In this document: positions 36,041 to 44,694 of the stretch, piece by piece
Numbering within the stretch: the first letter of the stretch is position 1
Layout of the letters: the number at the start of each line of letters is the position of its first letter
Assembly (NCBI RefSeq): GCF_013839425.1
Contig: NZ_JACDNP010000002.1
Location: 287,192 to 351,191, forward strand
Direction: 5' to 3'
DNA: 64,000 bases
DNA from: Halorhabdus salina
Lineage (GTDB): Archaea; Halobacteriota; Halobacteria; Halobacteriales; Haloarculaceae
The notes under the pieces: generated by a model
Seen by the model: the letters and a program-made list of their open reading frames with translations, nothing else
Databases searched by the model: none
What the model was told of the DNA's origin: nothing
Program-made: the position numbers and the translations under genes

Positions 36041-36376
36041 TCAGTGCGCGGCCGCGTACGCACTGGAACGCGTCAGCAGGACGACCCCCGCAATGACCAG
36101 CACCAGCCCGGCAACGGCGGTCGCGTCAAGAGATTCCCCGAAGTACGCGACGCCCACGGTTGCGGTCCCGACGATGCCGACGGCCGCCCAGATTGCGTAT
36201 ACCTGCCCGATCGGGAGCGTCTGGAGTGCGACCGAGAGAAAGTAAAAGGAAGCGGCGTACCCGGCGACGACCACGGCGGCCGGCAGAGCATGTGTGAACC
36301 CGTCCGAGAGCTTCAGGGCAGTCGTTCCGAGTATCTCCGAGACGATCGCGACGGCGAGTGCGAAATACGGTCGCAT
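36041..36376 (-). CDS. Small multidrug resistance (EmrE/SugE) transporter
   Basis: A 111-residue protein with four membrane helices. The essential Glu in VSEILGTTALKLSDGFT (near residue 14), YAASFYFLSVALQTLPIGQVYAIWAAVGIVGT and the last helix VAGLVLVIAGVVLL match the SMR family. It works as a dimer exporting cations such as quaternary ammonium or guanidinium by proton exchange. Substrate unknown. Confidence 0.92.
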   Translation of the reverse strand: MRPYFALAVAIVSEILGTTALKLSDGFTHALPAAVVVAGYAASFYFLSVALQTLPIGQVYAIWAAVGIVGTATVGVAYFGESLDATAVAGLVLVIAGVVLLTRSSAYAAAH

Positions 36377-36460
36377 AGTCGCTGGACCACAGGCGGAGAA
36401 CAAGTCAGTTTCCCAATCAGCTGGCGTTTCCAAGTCGTTCGTCGCTCCCTACGATTCGGC

Positions 36461-37837
36461 TTAGAGATACTCGAAGTCCTGTCCGCTCGTCTCGAAACCA
36501 ACACGATCGTGGGCCCAGTCGAAGGGGACTTCGTCGCGTTTGTCGTCCAAGAAATCCACGATCGTCTCGCCGACGTCGCCACCGTAGAGGTTCGGCCCGG
36601 TTGCGATCTCCTCGCGGACGGCGTCAGTCTCGGCGACGTACTCGATCATCTCGGTGACGTACTCGCCGTCGATCGGCGGGACCAGCAGGTTGGTCTGGGC
36701 GTCAAAGACCGTCTCCGGCCGGTCGGTGTTGAACCGTGCGGTCAGACAGGCTGCCTCGTCGATATAGTTGAGTTCTTCCTGCATGCTGCCCGAATCGGTG
36801 AACTCGGCGAAACACTGCCCGGAGGTGAGAAACTCATAGACGTGGGCGTGTTTCTTCCAGAGGCCGGTAAAGAGGAAGTTCTCGCGTTCCTCGTCGAGTT
36901 CGAGCAGTTTCTCCCGGTAGCCATACTCTTCTAAGGCCTGCTCGGTCGCGGTCAGTTCGATAAAGTTGACGTTGTACCCGGCCTCGACCAGGCCGATAAC
37001 TCCCTCGACGATCGCCTCGAATCGGTCGGGCAGGAGGTTCGCCCGGCGGTGGATGTCCACGCGGATCCACTCATCGCGTTCCTCCAGGACGGGATAGATG
37101 TCGAAAATGCTCTCCTCCAGATCGGCGTCGCGTTTCATCTCGATGGCGTCGACGACACTGTTGCCGACGACCGGGATGCGTTCCTCGCCGCCGACTTCAG
37201 CCGGATACCCTTCGTTTTCGAGATGCTCGCGGTTGAGTTCGACCGGAGCAAACTGATAGATCGACGCCGCCGAGCCGACGAAGGTGTCGTACTGTTCGGG
37301 GAACGGTTCGGCGCGGTTGATCGACCACTCGCCGTTCCACTGGCGTTCGACGAACGCGGCAGGGTCGTCGTGATCCCCGTAGTCAGGGGACATCCCCCGG
37401 AGGCCGGCTTCGTTGTGCGCGACGGCCTGATTGGTGGCAAAGAACCACGCCTGGGGGACGATCCCCGCGGCGTGGGTGTCACCGTGGACGATCGGCAGGA
37501 CCGTCGTCTCGGGCCATTCCTCGGCCAGACGATCGGTCAGCGTGTCGATTCGTCGGTGGACCTGGGCGGTCTTCTCAGAGAGGCCGCCCCGGATCCCGAG
37601 GTCGACCGCGACCCGGTCCTCGATCCCGTACTCGGCGAGGCCGTGGCCCAGGACGTCGTCGTAGTGCTGGCCGGTATGGAGGACAAAACAGGGGAGGCCG
37701 TGCTCGCGTGCAGCCGTGACGACGGGTGCCTGTTTGTAGAAATCGGGTTTGGTGGCTGTCACGACGGCGAGGACGAACTCGCCTGCGTCCATCTGCCGGG
37801 CGAGACGGTCGTCGTAGACCGTCATCTCTGTTGTCAT
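36461..37837 (-). CDS. UDP-N-acetylglucosamine 2-epimerase (WecB-like)
   Basis: A 458-residue GT-B fold epimerase making UDP-ManNAc, a precursor for surface glycans. VVTATKPDFYKQAPVV near the start, LHTGQHYDDVLGHG (about 55-68), VHGDTHAAG (about 117), and VDIHRRANLLPDRFEAI match the family. It is longer than the bacterial enzyme (about 370 aa), with internal insertions. The C-terminal part (QTNLLVPPIDGEYVTEMIEYV) is typical. No other glycan gene sits next to it. Confidence 0.85.
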   Translation of the reverse strand: MTTEMTVYDDRLARQMDAGEFVLAVVTATKPDFYKQAPVVTAAREHGLPCFVLHTGQHYDDVLGHGLAEYGIEDRVAVDLGIRGGLSEKTAQVHRRIDTLTDRLAEEWPETTVLPIVHGDTHAAGIVPQAWFFATNQAVAHNEAGLRGMSPDYGDHDDPAAFVERQWNGEWSINRAEPFPEQYDTFVGSAASIYQFAPVELNREHLENEGYPAEVGGEERIPVVGNSVVDAIEMKRDADLEESIFDIYPVLEERDEWIRVDIHRRANLLPDRFEAIVEGVIGLVEAGYNVNFIELTATEQALEEYGYREKLLELDEERENFLFTGLWKKHAHVYEFLTSGQCFAEFTDSGSMQEELNYIDEAACLTARFNTDRPETVFDAQTNLLVPPIDGEYVTEMIEYVAETDAVREEIATGPNLYGGDVGETIVDFLDDKRDEVPFDWAHDRVGFETSGQDFEYL

Positions 37838-37901
37838 AGCACGTTCTCGGAGAACCAGCGAGTAGTGCGTTCCGGTTTCTGCCGATACGTCGGCGCGACG
37901 G

Positions 37902-38861
37902 TCAAGCCGGTTCTTCGCCGCGCTCACGGATCAAATCCCGGAGTTCGTCGGCGTCCTCGATGTCTTCTAGCTCGGCCTCCTCGAGGAGAGCCGTCCCGTC
38001 GACCGAGTCTCGGGTTGCCCGACCGACGACGTACACCGCCCGAGTCTCGGTCACGCGACCGACCGAGGACATGATCCGGGCGCGTTTTTCGGCCGTTTCG
38101 GTGAGTTCCGAATGGCCCGTCAGCACCCGGTCGCGCCGATTATCGTTCTCGCTGACAGTCTTGAACGGCGCTCGCGTGGTCGGGTGAACGTCGAACCCGA
38201 CTCGGGTCAGGACCGTCATGACGAGTTCGTCATCGGTTTCGACCTCGGGTTCGTCGGGCATCGGTTCCGTATCGCGGACGTCCTCGGCCCCCTCAAGTAC
38301 GGTTACCGGCGAAGTCAGTGGCTCGTCGAAGAGATCTTCGAGATCGGCTGCCACTTCGACCGAGGCGTCCATGCCGTCTTCGTACTTCGAGACAGTCCGT
38401 CGGGAGACACCGAGTTCGTTGGCGAGTTTCCCGAGGCTCATCTCTTCGTCTCGGCGCGCGTCTGCCAGCACGTCACTGTCGATATTGACGTAGAGGCCGC
38501 CGGGGGCGGCATAAATCAGCGGCGGGACTTCCTCGACGAACAGGTCCATCGCTGTATCCGGACTCAACACTGGCACGCCGTGTCGGAAGTACACCACGCC
38601 GGGCTTGAGTTCCTCATCGCGCGTCCGGAGCCCGATCACCATCGGCGTCGCCTCCAGGTACTCCCCGAGGCGTCGCATCTCAGCACCCGTCTGGGCGTCG
38701 AAGGCGTCGATGTTCCCCAGGATCTTCACCAGAACGGTGTCCTTCCCACGGCGGGCCGCGATGTCGAAACTCTTCGGTCGGATCGCACACCGGTCGCTGA
38801 CGAGGAAGCCCGCATCCTCGAGCATGGCCGTGACGTTACTGACCAGTGCCGATCGTGACAT
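37902..38861 (-). CDS. Archaeal HTH transcriptional regulator (COG1395-like)
   Basis: A 319-residue protein in three parts: an N-terminal nuclease-like alpha/beta domain (residues 1-115, [23 protein letters not shown]), a Cro-type helix-turn-helix (about 138-165, [23 protein letters not shown]) and a C-terminal alpha/beta domain. This is a conserved archaeal family described as putative HTH-type regulators. A palindrome overlaps its own start, suggesting self-regulation. Targets unknown. Confidence 0.8.
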   Translation of the reverse strand: MSRSALVSNVTAMLEDAGFLVSDRCAIRPKSFDIAARRGKDTVLVKILGNIDAFDAQTGAEMRRLGEYLEATPMVIGLRTRDEELKPGVVYFRHGVPVLSPDTAMDLFVEEVPPLIYAAPGGLYVNIDSDVLADARRDEEMSLGKLANELGVSRRTVSKYEDGMDASVEVAADLEDLFDEPLTSPVTVLEGAEDVRDTEPMPDEPEVETDDELVMTVLTRVGFDVHPTTRAPFKTVSENDNRRDRVLTGHSELTETAEKRARIMSSVGRVTETRAVYVVGRATRDSVDGTALLEEAELEDIEDADELRDLIRERGEEPA

Positions 38862-38902
38862 AGGTATCGCTACCTAAAGGTATGGAGATCGTTCTATAAA
38901 TG
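38861..38902 (-). promoter_or_regulatory. Operator-like palindrome and TATA box of the HTH regulator
   Basis: TAGGTA-TCGC-TACCTA (38861-38876) is a perfect 16-bp palindrome touching the start codon of the leftward HTH gene, followed by a partial repeat AAGGTA. A minus-strand TATA box TTTATAGA lies at about 38895-38902. The palindrome sits where RNA polymerase would start, so a bound protein would block transcription. Confidence 0.6.
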
Positions 38903-39025
38903 CGTTGTGCCGTCCGATATGCCGCCTTCTGTCGATTCGGCCAGTCCCGACGAACTGTTGGTTCAGATATGTATTGTGCAGCCCCTGTCGAAACCCGTTA
39001 GTCGCCTGCCCGGATAAGACCGGAT

Positions 39026-40294
39026 GTGACGGTCATCGGGATCGACGATACGGACTCTCGCGAGACGGGTATGTGCACGACCTATCTCGCGGCGCGAGTT
39101 GCCGATCGATTGGCTGACGAGTGGTCGGTCACGCGCCGGCTACTCGTCCGGCTCAATCCGGCTGTCGAGCACAAGACCCGCGGGAACGCCGCGCTGGCGA
39201 TCCACACGTCGGCCCCGCCTGCGAGAGCACTGTCGGCCGTCCGTGTGGATCTCGACATGGCCGAAACAGACGATCCGCGGACGAACCCCGGGGTCGTCGT
39301 GGCGGCGGTCGATCCCGAGAGAGTCCCTGATGACGTCGTCGAATTCAGCAGTGACGCTGTCCAGAGACACCATACGATCGAGGACGCCCGGGCACTGATC
39401 GACGATCGGGGGTACGAGAGTCGCGAGAGTGGCAACGGACGCGGCCTCATCGGCGCGATCGCCGCCGTCGGTGCCTGGCAAGCCCGCGATGATTGGACGT
39501 ACGAGTGTATCTCCTACCGCGGATCGGATCGCCGGGGGACGCCGCGTCAGGTCGACGCCGAGTCGGTCTTTGCGGCCGCCGATCAGGCCTATCCGGACGC
39601 CTGGGACACCGTCGACCGCGTCGAGGGCGACCTCGTCTGTGTTCCCCACACCCCCGGGCCGATCCTGCACGGCATCCGTGGCGACGAGCCCGACGTCGTT
39701 CGCGAGGTCGCCGAGTCGATCGAGAGCGAACCCGTCGAGCGCCGCTCGCTGTTCATCACCAACCAGGGAACCGACGCCCATCTGCGGGAGGGTACGGTTG
39801 GGTCGGTCCGGGACGGCCGGTCCTATCGCGTGGCTGGGAGGGTCGAGACGGCACCGGAAACGCGGGAAGGCGGACACGTCTTTCTCGAAATCGCGGGCGA
39901 GGACGGGCGTGGGCGGCTCCGCTGTGCCGCCTTCGAACCGACCAAGCGCTTCCGGGATCGAGTCCGGAACCTCCGCGTTGGCGATCGGATCACGGCCTGT
40001 GGCGAGGTCGCCGACGAGACGCTCAAACTGGAGAAGTTCGCCGTCCGGGACCTCGTGACGACCGAACGCGTGACGCCGACCTGTCCCGACTGCGGGCGCT
40101 CGATGGAGAGCGCCGGCCGCGATCAGGGCTATCGCTGTCGGGACTGTGGAACAAGCAGGGACCGGAAAGCCGAGCGTCGCCTCGATCGCGACCTCGACGG
40201 TGGCTGGTACGAAGTCCCACCGGTCGCCCGCCGGCACATCGCCAAGCCACTGATCCGTGGCGGGTTCGACGGGCCGACTCATCCCGAGCGGTGA
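39026..40294 (+). CDS. tiaS: tRNA(Ile2) 2-agmatinylcytidine synthetase TiaS
   Basis: A 422-residue enzyme that attaches agmatine to C34 of the CAU anticodon of tRNA-Ile2. IGIDDTDSRETGMCTTY at residues 4-20 is the kinase-like motif; ESGNGRGLIGAIAAVGA near 135 and the following FLD domain are typical; an OB-fold (about 270-340) and a C-terminal zinc ribbon (CPDCGRSM... YRCRDCG) complete it. The start is GTG 39026. Essential in archaea. Confidence 0.93.
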   Translation: MTVIGIDDTDSRETGMCTTYLAARVADRLADEWSVTRRLLVRLNPAVEHKTRGNAALAIHTSAPPARALSAVRVDLDMAETDDPRTNPGVVVAAVDPERVPDDVVEFSSDAVQRHHTIEDARALIDDRGYESRESGNGRGLIGAIAAVGAWQARDDWTYECISYRGSDRRGTPRQVDAESVFAAADQAYPDAWDTVDRVEGDLVCVPHTPGPILHGIRGDEPDVVREVAESIESEPVERRSLFITNQGTDAHLREGTVGSVRDGRSYRVAGRVETAPETREGGHVFLEIAGEDGRGRLRCAAFEPTKRFRDRVRNLRVGDRITACGEVADETLKLEKFAVRDLVTTERVTPTCPDCGRSMESAGRDQGYRCRDCGTSRDRKAERRLDRDLDGGWYEVPPVARRHIAKPLIRGGFDGPTHPER

Positions 40295-40357
40295 CAAGTC
40301 GTCTGTTGGACTGATCGGGCAATGGGTGGGCGATCGAGGAGCGGACCGGACTGAGCC

Positions 40358-40366
40358 TTAAGTATA
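40358..40366 (+). promoter_or_regulatory. TATA box of the cyclodeaminase gene
   Basis: TTAAGTATA lies 21-29 bases before ATG 40387, the expected place for a haloarchaeal leaderless promoter, with no Shine-Dalgarno sequence. Confidence 0.6.
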
Positions 40367-40386
40367 CAGGCTAGTCATACACTCAC

Positions 40387-41373
40387 ATGGAGACAGCACT
40401 GCTTGGCCCCGAGACAATCGGCGATGTGATTGAGATCGAGGACGTGGTCGCGGCTGTCGAATCAGCCTTCACCGCAGAGGCCAGCGGTACCACGGAAATG
40501 CCGGCCAAGTCGTATATCGACCTCCCCCAATACGGCGGTGACTTCCGGTCGATGCCTGCCTACCTCGATACGGGCGAATGGGACGGGGCAGCGGTTAAGT
40601 GGGTCAACGTCCACCCCGACAACCCTGCCGATCACGACCTGCCGACAGTCATGGGGACGATCGTCTACGCCGATCCCGAGACCGGCTTCCCGCTTGCGGT
40701 CCTTGATGGGACGACGATCACGCGACTGCGAACGGGCGCGGCCGCCGCCGTCGCGACGAAGCACCTCGCTCGGGAGGACGCCACCTCACTCGGGATCGTC
40801 GGTGCGGGCCGACAAGCCGACACCCAGCTGGCGGCGATCGCGACGGTCCGGGATATCCAGCGGGTGGTCGTCAGCGATATCGACGATTCGGCCGTCGCGG
40901 CGTTCATCGAGCGGTTTGGCGACCGATTCGACGTCAGCGAGGGCTCGGTCGAAGCGGCGGCAGCCTGCGACGTGGTCTCGACGATCACGCCCGTCAGGGA
41001 ACCGATCGTCACCGCGGTCGGCGAGCAGACCCACGTCAACGCCATGGGCGCCGATGCGGCCGGAAAACACGAGATCGCCGACGAGATTCTCCAGGCGTCC
41101 CGGATCGTCATCGACGATTACGAGCAATGCGTCCATTCCGGGGAAATCAACGTTCCCTACAGTGAGGGGATCCTGACAGACGACGACATCGCAGCCGAAC
41201 TCGGGGCCGTCGTCGCCGGCGAAGCGACCGGTCGCACGCCCGAAACTGAGCGAACAGTGTTCGACTCGACTGGCCTCGCGATCCAGGATGTCGCAACGAG
41301 TCACGTGGCCTACGAGAGCGCACAGGCCGCGGGGCTCGGTGAAGACTATCGGCTGGTGGATACCACGTCCTGA
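40387..41373 (+). CDS. Ornithine cyclodeaminase/archaeal alanine dehydrogenase family
   Basis: A 328-residue OCD/mu-crystallin family protein. The NAD-binding GIVGAGRQADTQLAA motif is at residues about 136-150; the substrate-binding AVKWVNVHPDNP and RTGAAAAVATKHLA are present; DDYEQCVHSGEIN is also conserved. In archaea the family includes alanine dehydrogenase (as in Archaeoglobus) and ornithine cyclodeaminase; the sequence does not decide. Single gene. Confidence 0.85.
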   Translation: METALLGPETIGDVIEIEDVVAAVESAFTAEASGTTEMPAKSYIDLPQYGGDFRSMPAYLDTGEWDGAAVKWVNVHPDNPADHDLPTVMGTIVYADPETGFPLAVLDGTTITRLRTGAAAAVATKHLAREDATSLGIVGAGRQADTQLAAIATVRDIQRVVVSDIDDSAVAAFIERFGDRFDVSEGSVEAAAACDVVSTITPVREPIVTAVGEQTHVNAMGADAAGKHEIADEILQASRIVIDDYEQCVHSGEINVPYSEGILTDDDIAAELGAVVAGEATGRTPETERTVFDSTGLAIQDVATSHVAYESAQAAGLGEDYRLVDTTS

Positions 41374-41410
41374 CGAGTTGACCCTCACCTCGGACAGATC
41401 GGCTGTGGTC

Positions 41411-41620
41411 TCAACTCCCCCGGAGAGCACCCAGCCCTTTCGATACGAGCCACCCCGCGATGACGAACGGCAACAGAGGGAGCAAAACCAGGAGAATCGG
41501 GGCAGCGACCATATAGCCGAAGAAGTTCATCTGGATATCGGGACTCTCCGTCGTGAGTGGCGTGACCGTGCGGAGTTTCTCCACAGCGGTCGAGTCCTCG
41601 TCTCCATTTGCCGTGCTCAT
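41411..41620 (-). CDS. Small membrane protein
   Basis: A 69-residue protein: an acidic and polar N-terminal half (MSTANGDEDSTAVEKLRTVTP) and one hydrophobic helix (about 38-62, GYMVAAPILLVLLPLLPFVIAGWLV). Conserved small haloarchaeal proteins share this shape. Function unknown. Confidence 0.55.
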   Translation of the reverse strand: MSTANGDEDSTAVEKLRTVTPLTTESPDIQMNFFGYMVAAPILLVLLPLLPFVIAGWLVSKGLGALRGS

Positions 41621-41698
41621 GGTACCGGGTACACGGAGAAGCGCCATAAAAGACGCGCAGTCGGCAGACGGAGTCGACGGTGGTGGAACCGCCCCGCC

Positions 41699-43849
41699 CT
41701 ATCTATCAGTTGCTACTTCGAGACGGACGTCACGCGAAGATCGGGCGACCCCGATCACGTATTCGCCGGGATCAACCGTCCACCCGGCCTCGTCGTCGTA
41801 TCGTGCGAACGCGCGGTCGTCGAGGTCGATCGTCACTGTCTCACGGTCGCCGGGGGCCAGATCGACAGCCGCGAATCCGGCGAGTTCACGTTTCGGGCGA
41901 TCGATGCCGTCCACTGCCGGCGGGCGGACGTAGGCCTGGACGACCTCGGTGCCTGTCCGATCGGCGACGTTCTCGACGGTCACATCGAGTGTGTCGCCGT
42001 CGAGCGTCGCGTCGACGTACTCGAAGTCCGCGTAGGAGTGTCCGTGCCCGAACGGGAAGGTCGGTTCGTCGTCGGCGGCGTCGAAGTGTCGGTACCCGAC
42101 GAAGACGCCCTCGTCGTAGTGGGCTTTCCCGTCGACGCCGGGGAACCGCCGTTCGTCGGCGGTCGGATAGGACCCTTCGGGCGCAAAAGTGACCGGGAGC
42201 CGTCCGGCAGGATCCCGGTCGCCGTATAGCACTGCCGCGATGGCGTCACCGTGGGCCTGACCGGGGTACCAGTTCTGGACGATCGCCGCCACGTCCGCAC
42301 GCCAGGGCGTCTCGACCGGCCCGCTCGTGTTGAGCACGACAACTGTCCGGTCGGTGACTTCGGCGACGGCCTCGATCAGGTCGTTCTGGCGGTCGGGCAG
42401 CGCAAGGGACTCCCGATCCATGGCCTCCGTCGCGACGTCCCGAGCGAAGACCACCGCGACGTCGGCGTTCGCTGCCGCGTCCGTCCCAGCCTCGATGTTC
42501 ACCTCGCCTTCGGGTTCATCGTCCTCGAAATTCCCGGTGAGCATGTCGACCAGCGAAATGCCTTCGACGCGGGGCAGGCCGTGCTCGACGGTCACAGTCC
42601 CCGCCGCCCTGGCGGAGATCCCCTCGACTGGATCAGTCTCGACGATCGGCGAGGTCTCCGAGGACCCGCCGCCGCCGAGGATCGTTTCCTCGACGTTCGG
42701 GCCGATCAGCGCCACGTCGTCGTCATCGGCAAGCGGCAGGACGCCGTCGTTCTGAAGGAGAACCGTCCCCCGGGCGGCGACACGTTCGGCGATATCGCGA
42801 TGGGCCTCGGTGTCGACAGCGCCTGCTTTGCGGTCGGCGTCGAACATGTTGTGCCGTTCCATCTCGCCGAGGACGCGCTCGGCCATGTCGTCGAGTCGCT
42901 CCGCAGGTACTTCGCCGGATTCGACCAGGGCTTCAAGCGTTTCGGCGTAGCGCTCGCAGGTCGCGGCGTCGGCCATCCCGCCTTGGAGTTCCTCGGGGAG
43001 TTCAAAGCCCTCGTCGTCGCCGACGTCCGTCGGGGCTTCCGTCCCGCCGTCGCTGTCCTCGGGCCCCTCGCCCTCGGCGTCCATCGAGGCGACCATCTCC
43101 TCGCGGGAGATCCCGGGCATCTCGACGTCCAGCCCGCCATTGGCGGCTGCAGCGGCGTCCTCGGTGCCAAACCAGTCCGAGACGGTAAAGCCAGCAAAGT
43201 CCCACTCGCCTTTGAGGACCTCCCGGAGGAGATACCGGTGGTCGCTCATCCGCGTCCCGTTGACCGTGTTGTAGGCGGTCATGACCGAGCCCGCGCCGGC
43301 TTCGATCGCATCGTGGAACGCCGGGAGATAGAGTTCCCGGAGGGCGCGCTCGCCGACCTGGACATCGATGGCCGCGCGTTGCGTCTCCTGATTGTTCGCG
43401 AGGTAGTGTTTCGGCGTCGCGATCACGTCCATCGACTCGATACCGGCGACCACGCTCGCCGCGAACGTCCCGGCATGGACCGGATCCTCGCTGAAGTACT
43501 CGAAGTTCCGGCCGTTCTGGGGCACGCGCAACAGGTTCATCCCCGGCGCGAGCAGGACGTCCTGGTCCTTCCCGCGCGTCTCGCGGCCGAGGGCTTCGCC
43601 GTACTCGCTGGCGAGGTCAGTGTCGAACGTCGCCGCCAGCGCCAGCGGGGCCGGGAACGCTGTTGAGGATTCGCCCGGAATCCGGACCCCGAGCGGGCCA
43701 TCGACCACCTTGAGTGCCGGGATATCCAGACGTTCGATGGGCGGAATGTACCCCGTCGCTCGCTGGTCGGGATCAGTCACGCCGTGGGTGAGCTGGCGCT
43801 TCTCGCTGCGCGTGAGTTCGTCGAATAGGTTCTCGGTTGTGTCCCCCAT
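41699..43849 (-). CDS. bglX: Glycoside hydrolase family 3 beta-glucosidase
   Basis: A 716-residue GH3 enzyme of the beta-glucosidase/beta-xylosidase type. The substrate pocket KVVDGPLGVRIPG, the KHYLANNQETQR segment and the nucleophile Asp in GFTVSDWFGTEDAAAAANGGLDVEMPG (about residue 230) belong to the first domain; the alpha/beta sandwich (VLNTSGPVETPW, NWYPGQAHGDAIAAVLYG, PAGRLPVTF) and a C-terminal fibronectin-like domain (LDVTVENVADRTGTEVVQAYV) follow. No signal peptide is seen, so it acts on imported oligosaccharides. ATG 43849 starts MGDTTENL; ATG 43873 is possible. Substrate specificity is not determined. Confidence 0.9.
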   Translation of the reverse strand: MGDTTENLFDELTRSEKRQLTHGVTDPDQRATGYIPPIERLDIPALKVVDGPLGVRIPGESSTAFPAPLALAATFDTDLASEYGEALGRETRGKDQDVLLAPGMNLLRVPQNGRNFEYFSEDPVHAGTFAASVVAGIESMDVIATPKHYLANNQETQRAAIDVQVGERALRELYLPAFHDAIEAGAGSVMTAYNTVNGTRMSDHRYLLREVLKGEWDFAGFTVSDWFGTEDAAAAANGGLDVEMPGISREEMVASMDAEGEGPEDSDGGTEAPTDVGDDEGFELPEELQGGMADAATCERYAETLEALVESGEVPAERLDDMAERVLGEMERHNMFDADRKAGAVDTEAHRDIAERVAARGTVLLQNDGVLPLADDDDVALIGPNVEETILGGGGSSETSPIVETDPVEGISARAAGTVTVEHGLPRVEGISLVDMLTGNFEDDEPEGEVNIEAGTDAAANADVAVVFARDVATEAMDRESLALPDRQNDLIEAVAEVTDRTVVVLNTSGPVETPWRADVAAIVQNWYPGQAHGDAIAAVLYGDRDPAGRLPVTFAPEGSYPTADERRFPGVDGKAHYDEGVFVGYRHFDAADDEPTFPFGHGHSYADFEYVDATLDGDTLDVTVENVADRTGTEVVQAYVRPPAVDGIDRPKRELAGFAAVDLAPGDRETVTIDLDDRAFARYDDEAGWTVDPGEYVIGVARSSRDVRLEVATDR

Positions 43850-43989
43850 ACCACGAATTACGAAATTATTCATCACAAAAGTATCGGTTTGACTGGACCG
43901 TCCGCTCACTTGTAACCGTGAAGAGGCAGCCCCAGCGGTCGGCGACGCTGGCCGGAACCAATATGGATTCGGGGGCCGGATGCCGGACA

Positions 43990-44694
43990 ATGGAACCTGG
44001 CGAGGAGTCACCGGTACGAGATGCGTACGACGAGTTGGCGGCATCCTACGATGCCGAAATCGAATCCAATGCGTACAACGAGCACATCGAATTCCCGGCC
44101 ATGACGTCGCTCATCCCCGAAGTGGAGGGCAAGCGCATCCTTGACGCCGGGTGTGGCACTGGTCGGTACACGGAGTGGCTCATAGAGCAGGGAGCCGACG
44201 TGGTCGGCGTCGACGTGAGTGAGGCCATGCTTGAAGAAGCGCGTACGAAGCTGGGATCGCGAGCCACGTTTCATCGTGAAGACCTCGGCGACGCGCTCAC
44301 GTTTGCAGAGGACGACGCGTTCGACGGGGTCGTCAGTTCTCTCGCTCTCGGCTACGTCGAATCCTGGGAGACCGCGCTCTCGGAGTTTGCACGGGTCCTC
44401 GAGCCCGGTGGGTTTCTCGTCTTCTCCGTGATGCATCCGCTGGACACCGTCCAGGCAGACGAGTCATCGACGTACTTCGAGGTCGAACAACAGACCCACG
44501 AGTGGGCCGTGGACGTTCCCTACTACCGACGTCCGTTCAGCGCGATCTTGAATCCACTGCTGGAAGCCGGGTTTCGAGTGGCGAAGATCCGAGAACCCCA
44601 ACCGACCGCGGCCTTCGAAGCGAAACAGCCGGATCGGTACGAAACGGAATCCAACGAGCCAGTGTTTCTCTGCGTGACGGCCAGCCTTCCGTGA
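43990..44694 (+). CDS. Class I SAM-dependent methyltransferase
   Basis: A 234-residue methyltransferase. The SAM motif is ILDAGCGTGRYTEWL (about residues 50-64), followed by VVGVDVSEAMLEEA and the motif IV/V region FDGVVSSLALGYVESWETALSEFARVLEPGGFLVFS. It belongs to the UbiE-like group acting on small molecules or lipids; substrate unknown. Its stop abuts the leuS stop. ATG 43990 is the third in-frame start; 43963 is possible. Confidence 0.85.
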   Translation: MEPGEESPVRDAYDELAASYDAEIESNAYNEHIEFPAMTSLIPEVEGKRILDAGCGTGRYTEWLIEQGADVVGVDVSEAMLEEARTKLGSRATFHREDLGDALTFAEDDAFDGVVSSLALGYVESWETALSEFARVLEPGGFLVFSVMHPLDTVQADESSTYFEVEQQTHEWAVDVPYYRRPFSAILNPLLEAGFRVAKIREPQPTAAFEAKQPDRYETESNEPVFLCVTASLP

